DNA of 64,000 bases from Liolophura sinensis. Taxonomy: Eukaryota > Mollusca > Polyplacophora > Chitonida > Chitonidae. The translations under genes and the position numbers were made by a program. Shown here in pieces: positions 1 to 12,795 of the stretch; within the stretch, counting starts at the first letter, position 1; every line of letters begins with the position of its first letter. The notes beneath the pieces were generated by a model. That model had not been told where the DNA came from and ran no database searches. It saw only the letters and a program-made list of their open reading frames with translations. The stretch is taken from contig NC_088295.1 of NCBI RefSeq assembly GCF_032854445.1, forward strand, positions 88,830,644-88,894,643. The letters run 5' to 3'.

Positions 1-1159
1 ACTTCTATAGTTGAATATGAGAAACTAATTAAAGTTAGCTATTAGTGTATAGTATCGTTCTTCTGGTGTTATTTATTGAACTCTTTGAGTAGCTCCTTTT
101 CAAAATTTCGTGTAACACAAACACATGTTTACAAAGAGATTGGACTGAGAGATTTATGTTACGCGGTTAATGGTTTAACACATGATTTTCAAAGCTTTGG
201 TAAAGTATATATAAGGATGCAGCCCTAAATAGGTCGTCTTTTCAAGATCCTATGCATATATGGGATGTCATAAAAGGTCAAAATGGCTATTAAGAATGCT
301 AAAGGTTCTATACCAGACTTTTTTTGCTGAAAGATATATTTTGCTAATCAGATCAATTGTAATAAGAATAGCTGAAATTCATGCCTTTCAGAAACTATCA
401 GAGTCGTAGCACCTGTACTATTTATGGTGATAAAATGATCCAAAAATTTGAAACAGTTATAAAGCAATCCACATCATGAATTTTATGAAATTTATCTCAA
501 CACTTTAGTCGGTCCATCTATAGAACGTTTTGTTTTTCTGCAGTTTATTAAGTGACAGGCAGTAACACTGGACAAAGGATTTTTCCCAAAGCTTTAATAT
601 AATGGTTTTCATGGATTTGGTTTTATAAGGTTTTCGGCAGTAGTACCACGAAGTAATCTCTTCAATGGACAGTAGAGCCTTTAGACTTGACCAGAGGCCA
701 TATAATTATTAAGTTGATAAACAGTCCTTCAAATTGTACTCCATGGCCTAAGGGTTTGTGAAAATCATGAATTATCAAATATGTAATTGTAATTTCAGTT
801 TTAATATTGTCTTATTTGTTGTAGCTCTTGATGAATTTTCTGCTCTGATGTAAATGTTTTTTGTTTTTTATTTTTATTTTTTGTTTAATGAACACATATC
901 TGGCGAAATATTTGTAAAGTTGTCCATTACTTTTGTGTAATATTTTTTCTCATGGTTGTAGGATTTGTGGCTTATGCCAACTCTACCATCTGTCTAGACA
1001 TAGTTATTAGACTGTTTACTGAATTAGTTAAATTTGTTAATTTTTGAGGATCTTTGAGGAACAGAGTTTTTACTGTTCAAGGACTAATGCAATTCTAATT
1101 TCATATCTTTTGGACTGCTATCACATGCGTTCACATGCGATTGGATAGGTATGCTGCTA
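1..1159. other. gene-free stretch, probable intron of the upstream plus-strand gene
   Basis: AT-rich, CpG-poor sequence. I see no exon with paired splice signals and coding-like composition, and no repeat I recognise. Its position upstream of the terminal exon at 9314 makes an intron the simplest reading, but intergenic DNA is not excluded. Confidence 0.4.
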
Positions 1160-2080
1160 TGCATAGTGAGAGGTGCTCCTGTGATGTGTGGAGAGGGGTG
1201 CTGCTGCGATGTATGACGGGGTGCTTCTGTGATGAATGGTGAGAGGTGTTCCTGGGATGTATGGAGAAGGATGTTCCTCTGATGTATGGGGAGGGGTGTC
1301 CCTGCGATGTTCTGAGAGGGGTGTTCCTCTGATGTATGGAGAGGGGTGCTCTTGCGATGTGTGGAGAGGGATGTTCCTGCGATGTATGGAGAAGGGTGCT
1401 CCTGCGATGTATGGAGAAGGGTGCTCCTGCGATGTATGGAGAAGGGTGCTCCTGCAATGTATGGAGAGGAGTGCTCATGCAATGTATGGAGAAGGGTGCA
1501 CCTGTGATGTATGGAGAGGGATGCTCCTGCGATGTGTAGAGAGGGTGCTCCTGCGATGTATGGAGATGTTTGCTCCTGCGATGTGTGGAGATGTTTGCTC
1601 CTGTGATGTATGGAGAAGGATGCTCCTGTGATGTATGGAGAAGGATGCTCTGATGTATGGAGATGTTTGCTCCTGTAGTGAATGGAGAGGGTGCTGCTGC
1701 GATGTATGGAGAGGGGTGCTCCTGTGATGTATGGAGAGGGGTGCTCCTGCAATGTATGGAGAGGGGTGCTCTTGCGATGTATGGAGAAGGGTGCTCCTGT
1801 GATGTATGAGGAGGGGTGCTCCTGCGATGTATGGAGAAGGGTGCTCCTGCGATGTATGGAGAGGGGTGCTCCTGCGATGTATGGAGAAGGGTGCTCCTGT
1901 GATGTATGGGGAGGGGTGCTCCTGCGATGTATGGAGAAGGGTGCTGCTGCGATGTATGGAGAAGGGTGCTCCTGTGATGTATGGAGGTTGCTCATGCAGT
2001 GTATTGAGCAAGGTGCTCCTGCGATGTATGGAAGGAGTGCTCCAGTATGGTGTATGGAGAGGGGTGCTCCTGTGATGTAG
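1160..2080. repeat. 25-bp minisatellite, about 37 copies
   Basis: A head-to-tail array of the unit GTGCTCCTGCGATGTATGGAGAAGG with substitutions such as TGTGATG, GAGGGG and TTTGCTCC. Successive GATGT motifs fall exactly 25 bp apart (1381, 1406, 1431). Because 25 is not a multiple of 3, three units make a 75-bp, 25-residue superperiod, and the unit lacks stops in several frames. This creates long but meaningless open frames on both strands (a 303-codon one on minus, about 130 codons on plus). Confidence 0.95.
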
Positions 2081-5000
2081 GAGTCTCATTTGAATTGTTC
2101 CTTTTGGAAGCATAGAATAATAAAATACTACATCTCATTTAACACAGAGTAATATAGTTTAGCCTGCCTTATGACCTGAAAGTGGAACTAAATAACTAGG
2201 TCTCTTCCGGGGAACTGTCTCTATATTGTTGTTACTATGTCAACAACCATATCTCTTCCCCCCCAGTTTCCTTCTTAGGCGAGAAACTGTTGTTAAGGGC
2301 TTGGCCAAGATTAGGGAGGATGTCGTTCTTAACTTTCATCACTCACAAATCCTGATGTAAACGTTGAATGGCCGCCCTTCAGTCTTTAGTCACATATTAG
2401 CAAGTCCATTGTGTTACAGAAGTTTCAATGTCATTGGTATGTAAGCTCTTTAAGTGAAGTTGAGTTACAAAAAAATGGTAAATCTTGTGAAATTGTGCCC
2501 AGGTGAAAGTGAAATGTAAATATACATGGAGATGTAGGCCTATATTATAGCTAACCTGCTAGAACACTTCAGTTCAACCATTTCTGCATAAAAGGAAAAT
2601 TCATCAGAAAATGGTCGAACTTACACATGTTGTTACCTTAGTCTTAGGAAATCTAGATATTATCATTAAACAGGTGTAGCTCTCAAGCTCACTGCATCTA
2701 TTTTCCCTGCTGCCCAACATAATTAGTAAACCCCTTTTTAGACGCTGTTTCTATTGTTACCTGTGTGTGATAAGTGAATGAGTTTGCATATACATGTTCA
2801 ACATGTCATACAGGGAGTTTAATAGATGGGGGGATGGCTGTCAGTCTCCATACTTACATTGGGATGTTGCATACAAGGAGGGACACTAGGCCATTGTTTT
2901 AGTTAAGTAATTGTGATGTATTTCAATCCATATAGACGTACATGTTATTAGTCCTAAATTCTTCGTTTCTGAATAGCTTGCGAAGAGACTCAGATTTAGT
3001 TCCTTGCATGTACCAAACCTTAAGGTGTTATTTGGTATATTGGTTGTGTTATTGGGTATGACACTGGACAGTTGTTAGTGTTGTCAGGTCTTGTGTTGGT
3101 CATTGAAGAGGAAGTGTGACAGAAAGGGCAGTGGGGAGACCCTTCTTATTAATGATGCATCTCATTATCACCGGTACATGTACAGGCAGTCAGTCGTGAC
3201 CCTAGCATGGCAGTTCAGAGGTAACCGAGGGGAACTGGCTTAACCCCCCAGATTTAATCAGAGCCCATCAAAGATGTCATTCACACAGCTGTGGGAAGGA
3301 AATGTCGCACATAAGTCACACTGTATATTAATCTGTTATTGTACATCTTATTATTGATGATGAAAATTAATCAATACAAGACCTGCATTATTCACTTAAT
3401 ATGAAAAAAAAAAAAAAAAAAATTGATAAGGAAAATGAATAGCATTACCAGTATTACAATGGGTGTTATTTTAGTCCAAGTGAATGATTCATTTGACGTG
3501 GCTTATTAGAATCTGAACTTTCAAGTAATTGAGATAGTCAGAACAAGTAAAGTGTTAATTCTGCATGTTTCCTAGCATGTAAAAGGTATCCTCATTGTGA
3601 TGTGAATGTTTTTCCGGACAACTGTGAAGTTGGTAGAAAGTTGAGTGGTCCATTTTTGTTATTCACTGTGACATGAGTAGTGCCAGTAGAGCAGCACCAT
3701 GCTCTCTGGTCTGGTATATCTTATGTGAGGTCTGAATCCCCAGGTGGTGACATCCATCGTGGATTGGTACAGGTACAGATACCTTTGGCTCCACTGTAAT
3801 GTTACGTGTATACAACAAAATGACTCACTTAGTCACTGACCTAGCTCACATGTGAGGAGGAGTGGTCAAGCCTTGTTTTTATACTGCCCATTATACATTA
3901 TATAAGGAGGGCTTACTGTTTTGAAATGTAAATATTGATAATCAGTTTTTTTATGGGATGGGAGAAGTGGGGTTAATTGTTAATGAGATGCAAGTTCTGT
4001 TCACATCTCCTACTGTCTTCATGAAGGACCAACAGGATTGCACTAGGTTTGACTGGAGCATGTTATAATTGTACATTTTGTCATCAATAACATTTTGCCC
4101 ATACATTATTTATAAACCTTAGTGTTTTCTGATACAACCAAAGCTTTTGTTCATGTGGCGAATCCATAAATGGTTTCAGTTTTTGTTCATTTTCATTCTA
4201 TTTCTGTCTTTAATGCGGGCTGAAAGTTTCTATTTTGTTTGTTTGTGTATGATGATATTATTACAGTTGTTGACGCCATGTTTAATTCCTGCAGCAGCTT
4301 GACTGTCCTATTTGTTTTTTTTCACCCTGCTCAGCCTGTGTATGGTATCCCTGTGATTTCCTGTGGCTACACTTTGTACAGCCCATGGTTGTGTTGGCAT
4401 GCACTGGGTTGTATAATAGGGTTTGGGTACGGAATCTGGCTGTGTTTGGATCAATACTTGTGCCGCAGCCCGGAGATTTTATGGTAGAAAAACCCCTCCC
4501 CGGGCAGGCTGTTAGTAATGCTGAGATGTGGGGCACTACACTGGAGACTAGTCCTCTTGTCACTGCCTGGCAACAAGCAATCCTCAGCTGGCCACTGGCC
4601 CCAGCCAATCAGCAGGCAGCGGTGGCCAACCCACACCTCCCTACTGCACACGGACCCAGCTGAGAGCCAGCTTCAGACAGACCTTGACCACATCCCCCAC
4701 CCTCATGCGACATGAAATAGTGACAGCTAAGCCCATCTCACTTCAAAACTGGCTGCCTTTGAATAGGCTAGTGAAAATGCCATTTATTTGCTATTTCTAT
4801 GTCTTTAAAATGTTCTCCTTTAATACACATTTTGAGAAAATGAAAGCTGAAATTGTAGCTGTTCATTTTAATTTGATGTACTAACTGAGGTACTGTTTTA
4901 ATAATAGTGAGTGGTCATGTCAGAAAGATTGAGTGTCGCATACCTTTATTTTGGCTTGGCCAGTCCACCACATTAAGTCGAGGGTTGTTTTTTCTAAGAT

Positions 5001-6090
5001 TACTGATAACTAATTATATGATATCCTTCTCCTCCTTAGAGCTTGGTGTGTAAATCCGCGAAAACTACTCCCTATCAACTTTCTTAGAGGGTTTATTCGG
5101 TTTATGTGGATCAAATAGGTCTTTGTCACCTCTCCCAAGTGATTTTGTTGATGACATTGTGTTATGAGTTGTCCACCCACCTGTCTGTCAGTCCTTGTAT
5201 ATATATGTGATATGTCCATGGTAAGTCTGTATCATTGAAGGAAGAGTGTAATCTTCATGTTTCCTGTATGTTACATAATACGAGGTATGGTCTGTACTGG
5301 GGATTACAGTGAAATTACATGTACAGCACTCTGGTGCAGGATGATATCAAACTTCTGCAGCAGACAGCCTCAGGCCATTGATTGGTTGCAGGGTATTTTG
5401 TTGTTTGTTTGTCAACTGCCTATTGTTAGTTTTCACAAATTCTTAAGGTGGACATCAACTTTGTAAGAGTATGTGTTTTGAATATAAAATTGTTCTGTTT
5501 TTGTTTTATTTTTGTATAAGGCTGCTGTGAAGGCATGTGGGCATCAGATGGAGCGTTGTTCCAGAACACTGAGGCAGGAAACTCATGCCTTGATTAGTCT
5601 GAGCATTTGAAGTTTACTTGAGATAGTACATCTTACCTGTCGTGATATGCTGAGAATAGTTATGCTGAGAATAGTTATGAGTGAGTGGGGGAGGGATGGT
5701 GGGTGGGCGATAGGCATCATGTACATATCTAACCTGGTGACTGCAGATAACTTCGGATTTGTACTGATCACTGTGTATGATGGCACGTTGCTTTTGCACA
5801 CATGCAAATCCAGGGTCGAAAATGAAATTGTTCAATAGATGCAAAATTTGAGTAGTCAAGCAGGTTACACATTTTATTTTGCAACTTCTTAATATCTGGG
5901 TAACTACATTTATATCAAGACGTATATGTACACTTTATATGCTGATGCCTGAATATACTGGTTGTCACTCTAAATGTTTCTTTGCTCGAACTTGCTGAAG
6001 AAAGTCTAGCGCATGTGTGATGATCAAAACTGATAAACATATTAAGAACTTATCACAGTAACTCAGTTGACAAGGTGATGACAAGCCGTA
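2081..6090. other. gene-free stretch (intron-like)
   Basis: CpG-poor DNA with an A18 run near 3403-3421. No exon could be supported. Open frames near 4239-4720 lack splice context and protein-like composition. A short open segment at 5522-5611 after an AG is discussed among the rejected items. Confidence 0.5.
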
Positions 6091-6485
6091 CTCAAATGCC
6101 CTTTATACCGGCCCGGATAGCACAGTTGGTAGAGCGTCCGCTTCGGGACCGGTAGATCCAGGATCAATCCTTGGTCGAGTCACACCTAAGACTTTAAAAG
6201 AGGAAGTTGTAACTTCCTCGCTTGGCGTTCAGCATGAAGGGGATAGTGCAATGACTGGTTGACCCGTATCAGTATAATGGCTCGGGCGGGGCGGCTTACT
6301 TGCCTTCGGTAAGTCGTCTCAGTGATGCAGCACTAAATAAAAGAGCGGTGGAAATCCGTCCTGCAACAAGGAGGCACATTACACGTGCATGCACCCTAAT
6401 GATTCCTTCGTCGTCATATGACTGAAAAATTGTTGAGTACGACGTTAAACCCCAAGCACTCACTCACTCACTCAAATGCCCTTTA
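6091..6485 (+). mobile_element. complete tRNA-derived SINE with 15-bp target-site duplication
   Basis: The element body is about 6106-6470, flanked by perfect copies of CTCAAATGCCCTTTA at 6091-6105 and 6471-6485. The head resembles a tRNA, with an A-box-like TAGCACAGTTGGTAGAGCGT and a B-box-like GGATCAATCC, so it should carry an internal RNA polymerase III promoter. The middle is unrelated to tRNA, and the tail is TACGACGTTAAACCCC followed by CACTCA repeats. The intact duplication implies a fairly young insertion made by a LINE-encoded machinery acting in trans. The copy at 55748-56062 belongs to the same family. Confidence 0.93.
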
Positions 6486-9313
6486 CTGAGTGTATGTATG
6501 GCATTCTTTCATGGCTTCCCAGTTTTAGTACGTTTGTACCTAGTCAGGTGGCTGAAAATATTTAGGTTTTTTTTTTTGTTTTTCTGTTTCTCAACATGAT
6601 AATGATGTAATTAAGATGGTAATGTGGGAAGAACTGTAAACCTGAGCTACATGTACAGGTATATATAAATATACCATGATGATCTCCAGTGACAAAATGC
6701 TCCATCATTCTGAAATGATACAACCCCATAGTTTCTTGTGCGAAGTTAAGTTGATTCTTGATGTATTTGAAACTCTTTTGATGACTGAATAGGACACAAG
6801 CTGAAAGCAGTTGATTTTTCAGTGATGGCCTGTCTAAAGAGCAGTATGCATGTAGCCATGATGTCTATTTATTAGTGATAGTGTGGAAAACCAGGCTTGG
6901 TAAGATTATTTGTTGGATATCGTGATCTACTTTTTTCTGTCTGGATTATGAAGAGTTTTGTTTGTGCTCAAAAGGCTTGGATTATCAGATAGCAGAATGA
7001 AGTTGAGGGACGGTTAGGGAAGGCATCCCTGAACAAAGATTGAAAAGCATTTATTGAATAAAGGGATTGTCTACAGTTTTGACTCGGTGTATCAGATATA
7101 TAGGGAAAGCAAGCTTCAGGACCTGGGGATACATTCATAAAACTTTGTACAGGTGACTTTGATTTCTCACAACATTTTTATAAATGACTTTGTAAGTTAA
7201 AGCACCATAACTTTTAAGACGGCATGATTGATGAGGAAAGGTCAGTGAAAGTGGGCACTGGATCAGAAACTTGCTGAAGCAGTGGTCACTGAAACAACAT
7301 ATTGGAAATTTATGTGGAAACTCCAAGGCCACCCCAGATGATCAGATTTAGTTACTCTTCACATAAATTCACACCACCACCCCCACCCCCCACACTCCAT
7401 CCAACCCACCCTTTTAGAATTTCACTGAGGCTGCTAGCTTGTGTGAATATCACAACACTGTATAGACTTTCGTTTTTTGCTGTAGTGTTTTTATTTCTGT
7501 GTTGTCATCATTGACAACTGATAATTGGCTGACATTGTTGCACTCTGCTAGGTAGGCTTCTGTATTTCAGGTTGTGCTCGCTAAAAAATCTATATTGACA
7601 AACAAGGTTAGTGGTATAGTACATGTAGGTGTGGACTCGCAAATGCTGGGAACTAACTGTATACCAGTCTGAATGCATATATCCATGACCTGACAACAAC
7701 GGTGAGAGTGGGCGTGTCACTGACTCAGCCATGTGACAAAGATTGGGACTGGGGACGCCACAAGGCAGCTGAGCCCCACCCTGGCCTAGCCAGTCACACT
7801 GAGCCTGTGTCTGCCTTCACAGACAGCCTTTCCTGTTAGTCTGCCCCACCCATTATAATGAGCTTACAGGATTGTATGGGTAGTACCTCAGTCCACCGGT
7901 GAAGGAGCCTACTCCCACACTACACCCCACTTATGACAATGCATCGGCTTATGTATAAGATTTTATGACCCTGTAATTTTGATGCTATATTCCGCATCTA
8001 GGCTCTGCTAGAACAGTATTTTGCAGTTAGTGATGTACTTGTTTTCCATTACTGTTTAAACTAAAGGGTACTTTTTTTTACCCACAAAAACTGAAGGGTT
8101 GACTGGCATTGTCAGTCATAATACATGTATGTACTTTTGTCTCTTAGTGTTTGTCATACCTTTAAATCAAATTGAAGCAAAATCAACAACTTTGAATGTA
8201 CAAAGGCATGTATCTTATATTAAATTAGAAAATTTTTGAATAATAATTTGTAGTTAATCTATTTATCCTGAAGTTAATGAGTGCCAAGATGTGTTTCCAT
8301 GTTTTGTATATTGGGTAAATTCATGTTAAATGTATTGTTGTAAGAGCCGTATGATGTGTATATGTGATGAACATTTAGGTCACACATATCTATGTAAATG
8401 GATACAGATTACAGAACTAGTTACTCTTTAAACAGAGTGATTGTTGTTGCGTTTGTCTGTGCCTGTTGCGTTTGTCTGTGCTTGTGTCTGTCCACCAGAC
8501 TTGATAATGAAATATCTAAAGCACTTACATAAATGTTTAGGTCAACGATGATCATATTGTACACTTTTTTACGCTAACTTTGTAAAGCCATTTGAGAGCC
8601 TACTGCAACAGGATGACTTTAATGTCTTTTTTGGAGTTGTTGATTGTGGAAATCATGGTGTCAAATTGTTGAAAGTACTTCTTTGTCTGTGGGTGTGGTA
8701 TTTTACAGTGCTTTAAAGGACAGAGGTAGTTTGTATGTATTACTGAAAAACCTGCAACCATTGCGCCGTCTGATTCACGTTCAATTATGCATCAGTTGCA
8801 GTCAGTCTCTTGAGGTTGAAATTTGGCTTCATTGGTTTGTCTTCAGTTACTTGTCCAGTGATAAAGGGTTTGTGGTTGTTGATGGGCATTGTCTCTGGTA
8901 TAAGACCTGCTGGGATTTAGACAATCTTTCCTGAGAGACTTAGGCTGTAGAACAAAAGCAGAACTATTGGAGCTATTTGCACTGAGTAATCCTGTCTCTG
9001 ATTTTGCCCAGAGAATCCCCAGGAGGTAGCCAGGGGGCTGAAGGCAAGCGGACATCAAAGTTGGCTTGGATTTGCTGGGGAAGCAGACAGTATGGGGCGA
9101 GTGAGCAGCCAGCCCTATGTGGATCTCCTCCATTGTATCTGCAAACATGTGTGAAATGATAGGTAACCAGGCTTGGTGTTAAAAACACAGGGTCTGTGTA
9201 CTCTCTGCTTCTCCAGTCACAGGCCCGGTAAACAGTGTGTTTGACAGGAGGCATTAGCCTGCTTACATTGCCAACTCATCAATAAAGGTCTTGTTGTCTT
9301 TTGTATTTTACAG
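6486..9313. other. gene-free stretch, last intron of the upstream gene
   Basis: It ends in a good acceptor (pyrimidine-rich TTGTTGTCTTTTGTATTTTACAG, 9291-9313). Otherwise CpG-poor, with a C-rich tract at 7376-7400 and a short imperfect duplication near 8450-8480. No exon is supported in it. Confidence 0.5.
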
Positions 9314-9391
9314 GATAGACGAGAGCGCGAGCAGCAGGAGCTTGAGAGTGCCAAAGAAATTGCTGATGAGGACTTTGACGGCTTCCCGTAA
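9314..9391 (+). CDS. terminal coding exon of an unidentified gene
   Basis: The exon follows a strong acceptor and encodes 25 residues before TAA at 9389-9391. The peptide starts DRREREQQELESAKEIA and ends in the acidic-aromatic tail DEDFDGFP. It is highly charged and helix-prone, then acidic, typical of a cytoplasmic or nuclear protein C terminus. The exon starts in phase 0. Upstream exons lie outside the window or are too short to see, so I cannot name the protein. Coding character is supported by the splice site, the low-complexity-free charged sequence and a poly(A) signal about 500 bp downstream. There is no evidence about function. Confidence 0.7.
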   Translation, partial: DRREREQQELESAKEIADEDFDGFP

Positions 9392-9748
9392 AGCTGTAGC
9401 AGGGACACAGGCGGGCTGGACTCCCCGGGGGTGGGGGGTGTTGTGTGAGGTGCCCACCAGCTGACCTCCCTCTGCACCAGTGACCACCACACTCAAATAT
9501 TGATCGGTTGACCATGGACACACCACTGGTCTATCGATCCAGTCTGCGCCTTCCTTCAGCCCCAGTCTGTCAGGACTGGGACTCTGCCCACGCCAGTTTT
9601 ACAAGCGTATCTTCTGTATTGGCCGCATTTTAACCAGTCTTGACCTGGCCTACCGCTAGCCTCAGAGAGCATCATCAACTGCAGGTATTATAGTTCGTTG
9701 ATGTCCATGCTGTGTTTTTCATTGTTGACTTTCCCTTCTTTGACTTCA

Positions 9749-9794
<46 letters not shown>

Positions 9795-9898
9795 ATATGC
9801 ACATAAAATGGTCAGAGATTTTGTCATTGCTTTGTTTTGTGTACATATATATATATTAAAAAATTATCCATCTTCAGTTCAAAGTTGACAGAAATAAA
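9392..9898 (+). other. 3' UTR of the upstream gene, with poly(A) signal
   Basis: About 500 bp from the TAA to a canonical AATAAA at 9893-9898, which is followed by a T/GT-rich stretch (TATGTTTTGTTTTAT) suited to cleavage-factor binding. It includes a TA dinucleotide run at 9754-9791. Later AATAAA motifs at 9987 and 10333 could serve longer isoforms. Confidence 0.6.
9754..9791. repeat. (TA)n microsatellite
   Basis: About 19 uninterrupted TA units inside the presumed 3' UTR. Confidence 0.95.
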
Positions 9899-11144
9899 GC
9901 AGTTGGTTATTTTCAGTATGTTTTGTTTTATATTTATTTTCGTAAGTGCTTGTGTAAGTCTAATTTTTTGTTAAAAAACTTGTTAGAATAAAACAATATC
10001 TTGTAAAAGATGGACATGTAGAGTCCATGTTGAGTCTTATAACCTGTAACCTGCTTAACAATATTTTCAAAAAGGCTGCAATACAATGCATTTTTGAAAG
10101 CTCTCTGGATGTTCCCAGCTCAGCCTACAAAGTACATGGGTCACTATTCACTTTGTGGACTTGGTTAAATACAGTACAGGAGCTTCAGATGCCTCATGTC
10201 AGTAAACCCTGTGTGGAAAAATGAGGTGTGAATGAGTATCAGTATCCGTGGGCATTGGTTCTTTTGCAGCATTAACTGCATTCAAAGTGATGTTTCAGGC
10301 AACATGTAAATATTTGTATTGACGTGAATCACAATAAAAAAGGGTTTACTGCATGTTAAGGCACTTCTTCAGTGTTGTACTTAGATGAGAGGAAATTGTA
10401 TTCTCCCAGAGGTATTTCTGTATAATTACCTGCTGATGCACTATCGTTATCATTGAGGCTGCCTGTAAGTGAAATCTTGAAGTTTCTGAAAATTTCATAT
10501 TTCTTATGTACAATATTGACAACATTTGAAGAAAAAAAAAAGATGGGTTATTGTATTCTGCTAACTGAAAATAAACAGTTTGTAAAAATCAAACAGAATT
10601 CTTCCATATTTTGATTCCGGTGTTCATCCCAGTATCTAATGCTCCCTGTGAATGCAATTTAATGTGTACCGAAATACAGTCGGCAGGGATGTAGGTGCTG
10701 TACTGAAAAGTTTGACATCCACCTCTTTCCTTTTTGTTTTGAAGTTTCTTGTCATTGGCAAATTGTGTGGCTTAAGCTGTGGTACTTCACTAGGTAAGAA
10801 TCTGTAGGTAGTCTAGTTTGATCATGGATTAAACTGTCACAAATGACACACATTCACAGTTTTCATGTTAACAACAGTAATGTGCAGTTACAGATGTTAT
10901 ACAGATTTCCAGGAGTCAACATTGCCACAAGCTTTCCTTAGATGGCCATACTGGTTTTCGGTGAATAAACGCTGATTTTATGTGGGAATCCCCCCCAGAT
11001 GGCATGTTTTTACACACAGAGTACCTGCCCAGTTTCAGCGATTTGACTGGAGCCAGTGGGCAGGCATTCCATTAAAACATTTTTAAAAAACTGAACTTGT
11101 TATGAACTTGAATTTTATTTTGTTTACGTATACAATTTCCAAGC
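9899..11144. other. intergenic sequence, no gene seen
   Basis: AT-rich and featureless except for two further AATAAA motifs (9987-9992, 10333-10338). CpG frequency rises toward the right end. Confidence 0.5.
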
Positions 11145-11229
11145 ATGTCGACCTGGATTGTGAGGGGAACTTCTCTTGGATGGCAGACATCTCGTCCTCC
11201 ATGCGGACATTCCTACCTCACTGGTAGTT

Positions 11230-11760
11230 ATCTGCTAACCTGCACAGACATTCGTACGCCAATCACCATCAACCTAAATCTTGTCTTCCGCACTGGCACA
11301 TCGGTCGTGATCGTTGCCTCGGTTCAGACATTCACGCACCAATCACAGTCTGCCCATGTCTTAGATTCGGCTCAGACATTCACAAATCAGTCGTAGTCTG
11401 CCCATGTCTTAGCTTCGGTTCGGACATTCACACATCCACGTTCGTAATCTAAGCATGTGTGCTGATATTTTGATGTCGTTTCGTGATCTAGTAGAGTCTT
11501 GGCAGTCATACATCTACTGGAGTCCTCACGGTCTCACACCAGCCTTTGTTTTCGTCCAAACATTCTCTGTCATCAGTTTTAGTCTACTCATGTCGTAGCT
11601 GTGGTTCAGACATTCACGCAGCAGGTGTAGCCTGCCCATGCCTTAGCTTCGATCCAGACATTCACAAATCAGTCGTAGTTTATCCATGTCTTAGCTTCGG
11701 TTCCGACATTCACACATCGGTTGTATCTCTCTTATCAATCTGGCTTGCAAGCGTGTAGAC
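11230..11760. repeat. 48-bp minisatellite, degenerate, two blocks
   Basis: The unit reads roughly CAGACATTCACAAATCAGTCGTAGTCTGCCCATGTCTTAGCTTCGGTT. Adjacent good copies (near 11325-11440 and 11605-11715) are 48 bp apart. A divergent stretch at about 11440-11555 separates the blocks. The period is a multiple of 3, so 16-residue repeats appear in short open frames, but stops interrupt them. Confidence 0.8.
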
Positions 11761-12712
11761 TTAATGAATGCTGATGACAGTGTTACCACTGAACCGTGGT
11801 GAAACGGGGTTAGATATGGACCTTTTGGAATTTGCAAGGACAGCGCGAAAGTCCGACTCTACTGGTAACATCTCGATCAATGGTAGAAACGATGAAATCT
11901 GTTCAAATTTTTAAGAAGAACCCTAAGTGTACACTTTTCCGAATGAAAACAGCATCAATCTAGGCGCCATAATAGATATTAGTATATACCGCTTATCTTG
12001 CCACAGGCAGCTGATTTACCCTCGGCACTGCAACTGCAGCTTCTTCCACCAATGAATCTGACAGACTCCATCGAATACTGAAGTGAAAAATTCTCCAGTG
12101 ATCAACACTCACGTAAAGACGTACACGCACATAACGTGTATACCAATCGGCAATTATAATGGGTGTTTAAGGTCATTATCGTAACACCAATTTCAAATCA
12201 ATTGTCAACAAGAATTTATAAAAGCCTTCAAGAAAGAGTAATACAGAAACAGTTAACAGTTTTGAATAAATGGCGTATGTTGGAAAGACGAAAGGAATTT
12301 TCTAGGTACATAAGATTAATCAGTTTCTAAATCGTTTATCATCATAGTTTATATGCCTGGATGTTAACCAAAATTATTTATCACGGTTGCGCTTTGATTG
12401 CAACAGTTAATCTACCCAACGGTTAGCCATGTATTCAAAGCGACGCGTATACAGCCCTCTATAGTTCTCAGTTAAGTGGCACTGCACATAGGTATGAAAT
12501 CGAGCACCAGAGTCGAAAATTCCGCCTGTAAATTATCCTGCTTACAAAATTTAAAAAGCTTTATATACCTGTGATTTCGGGGGAAAAGCCACATTGGTTG
12601 TTTTTCTGTCTTTACCAAGAGTAGATGAAATTATTGCCTTTAATTAAATATTAGAATCTTACTTGTACTACTACATGTATATTTAATATAGTGTCAAAAT
12701 GACATTCAAGTT
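11761..12712. other. intergenic sequence, no gene seen
   Basis: CpG-containing, AT-rich DNA with no exon or repeat that I can support. Confidence 0.5.
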
Positions 12713-12795
12713 TGAATCAGTTAGGAGTGAAATATTCTTGAGAACGGCGTAAAACAGGAATCAAATAAAATAAATAAATAAATGAATCAGTTAGG
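12713..12795 (+). mobile_element. extremely 5'-truncated SINE tail with 13-bp target duplication
   Basis: Only the 3' end of a SINE is present (12726-12782: AGTGAAATATTCTTGAGAAC, then a CGGCGTAAAACAGGAATCAAATAAA-type tail). It is flanked by perfect copies of TGAATCAGTTAGG at 12713-12725 and 12783-12795. The duplication shows this 57-bp piece is itself an integration product, from aborted reverse transcription, rather than a decayed full copy. Confidence 0.9.

Noticed and set aside
1084-2113. Long minus- and plus-strand open frames (up to 303 codons)
   Set aside because: They follow the 25-bp minisatellite exactly; the reading is periodic in all frames and no splice or start context supports a gene.
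5522-5611. Possible exon after AAG at 5521 with 29 codons before TGA
   Set aside because: Weak acceptor, no recognisable protein, no poly(A) signal nearby; kept only as a remote alternative 3' exon.
6106-6180. Possible functional tRNA gene
   Set aside because: The A and B boxes belong to the SINE head; the flanking target duplication spans the whole element and there is no complete cloverleaf.
9217-9526. Overlapping minus-strand frames
   Set aside because: Shadows across the last intron, terminal exon and 3' UTR of the plus-strand gene.
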